DNA of 64,000 bases, taken from contig JAJKFH010002273.1 of NCBI GenBank assembly GCA_023333565.1, positions 2,448,586 to 2,512,585 on the forward strand, written 5' to 3'. Below, one piece after another: positions 63,586-64,000 of the stretch. The notes beneath the pieces are model-generated. The model worked only from the letters and a program-made list of their open reading frames with translations, was not told the DNA's origin and did no database searches. Origin of the DNA: Puffinus mauretanicus. Its lineage: Eukaryota; Chordata; Aves; Procellariiformes; Procellariidae. Each line of letters opens with the position of its first letter. Position 1 is the first letter of the stretch. The position numbers were made by a program, and so were the translations under genes.

Positions 63586-64000
63586 CTAGTTCTGGTCATA
63601 GTATCCATCTCTCACTTCTTGCAAACGTGAGTCAAGAATTTCTTCATTGTAATTACAATCCAAAGTAAGATCAGCCCTTCTACTCTGTCTGGGGAACTGT
63701 TCACTGGAAACTGGACCGTCGTGAGACAGGTTTTTCCTGACAACTGGAGCAGCATTTTTCCTGGGAGCACCCCCTTGTGTGATTGTTTTTCCTTGCAACT
63801 CACGTACACGTGCCTCTAGGATGAAGGTAGGTTTTCCATCCCACTGCCTCATGTCCTCTCCGTGGTCACGCAGGTAAAACCACAGGGTGCCCCGTGGTGT
63901 GTACTTTCGATATCCTCTCTCTTGAGGAGAAAAACGCAGACTCCTAATGGCTGAGATACTGGTCCGTACAGGTGGAGAATAGGACCTATCATCTTTGAGT
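63586..64000 (-). pseudogene. gag, C-terminal part, cut by window edge
   Basis: The frame is open from the window edge for about 137 codons to TAG (63586-63588). It is basic and polar, with LWFYLRDHGEDMRQWDGKPT as its most characteristic stretch, followed by a lysine/arginine-rich region. No Cys-His zinc knuckle is visible in this part. Gag forms the capsid; this is probably the end of capsid/nucleocapsid. The assignment rests on position upstream of protease in the same frame. Whether the rest of gag is intact cannot be seen. Confidence 0.75.

Larger units (their letters stand above)
59429..64000 (-). mobile_element. Endogenous retrovirus, ERV-L-like (class III), 5' end beyond window
   Basis: Read on the minus strand, the order is the gag end, aspartic protease, reverse transcriptase, RNase H, integrase, a 456-bp non-coding segment, a polypurine tract and the 3' LTR. 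There is no env-like frame between integrase and LTR, as is usual for ERV-L-type elements. From the window edge to 60391 all domains sit in one frame, interrupted only by stop codons at 63586-63588 (TAG), 63046-63048 (TGA), 61528-61530 (TAG) and 60892-60894 (TGA); no frameshift or large deletion is seen. The 5' LTR and most of gag are outside the window, so age from LTR divergence and the matching target duplication cannot be read here. The element is in the same orientation as the candidate cellular exons. Confidence 0.97.

Noticed and set aside
61270..63668. Numerous plus-strand open frames opposite the retroviral pol region
   Set aside because: Shadows of the minus-strand pol frame; no motifs of their own.
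1..64000. CRISPR arrays, tRNA or rRNA genes, bacterial operons
   Set aside because: No spaced direct repeats of the right form, no cloverleaf or rRNA-like sequence and no ribosome-binding-site-driven gene clusters; the sequence is vertebrate in character.

Overview
The window looks like a piece of a bird genome, probably a neoavian (non-chicken-like) species. The DNA is AT-rich, intron-scale and poor in interspersed repeats. Its only clear mobile elements are copies of a bird-type class III (ERV-L-like) retrovirus whose LTRs begin TGTCC and end CCACGACA. I see no bacterial gene organisation, operons, CRISPR arrays, tRNA or rRNA genes. The species call is inference from the LTR type; the rest is read directly.

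Layout. 1-13.85 kb: AT-rich non-coding DNA. 13.85-14.22 kb: a short, dense CpG island, the best promoter candidate, with splice-donor-like sites leading out on both strands. 14.2-24.7 kb: non-coding, with a 28-bp minisatellite near 17.8 kb and two CpG- or homeobox-site-rich blocks (21.4-21.7 and 23.25-23.56 kb) that may be conserved regulatory elements. 24.66-24.83 kb: one candidate plus-strand exon. 30-57 kb: a scatter of short minus-strand open segments bounded by splice-like sites. The best lie at 32.31-32.46, 32.77-32.96, 33.20-33.35, 37.75-37.88, 44.89-45.00, 48.87-48.92 and 57.12-57.21 kb. Together they suggest an unidentified multi-exon gene read right to left, with a helical N-terminus and coiled-coil or low-complexity middle parts. 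I could not name it, and each exon call is tentative. 53.40-53.97 kb: a solo LTR with a perfect 5-bp target duplication. 59.43-64.0 kb: the 3' part of a minus-strand endogenous retrovirus with the gag end, protease, reverse transcriptase, RNase H, integrase, no env, a polypurine tract and the 3' LTR; its 5' end is outside the window.

The provirus is the only region where gene function is certain. From the window edge to 60391 its gag-pro-pol lies in one continuous reading frame broken only by four in-frame stop codons and no frameshift, so it is fairly young. Its LTR and the solo LTR share their ends and core promoter (CRE, TATA, polyadenylation signal) but have unrelated central segments, so they belong to two mosaic subfamilies.
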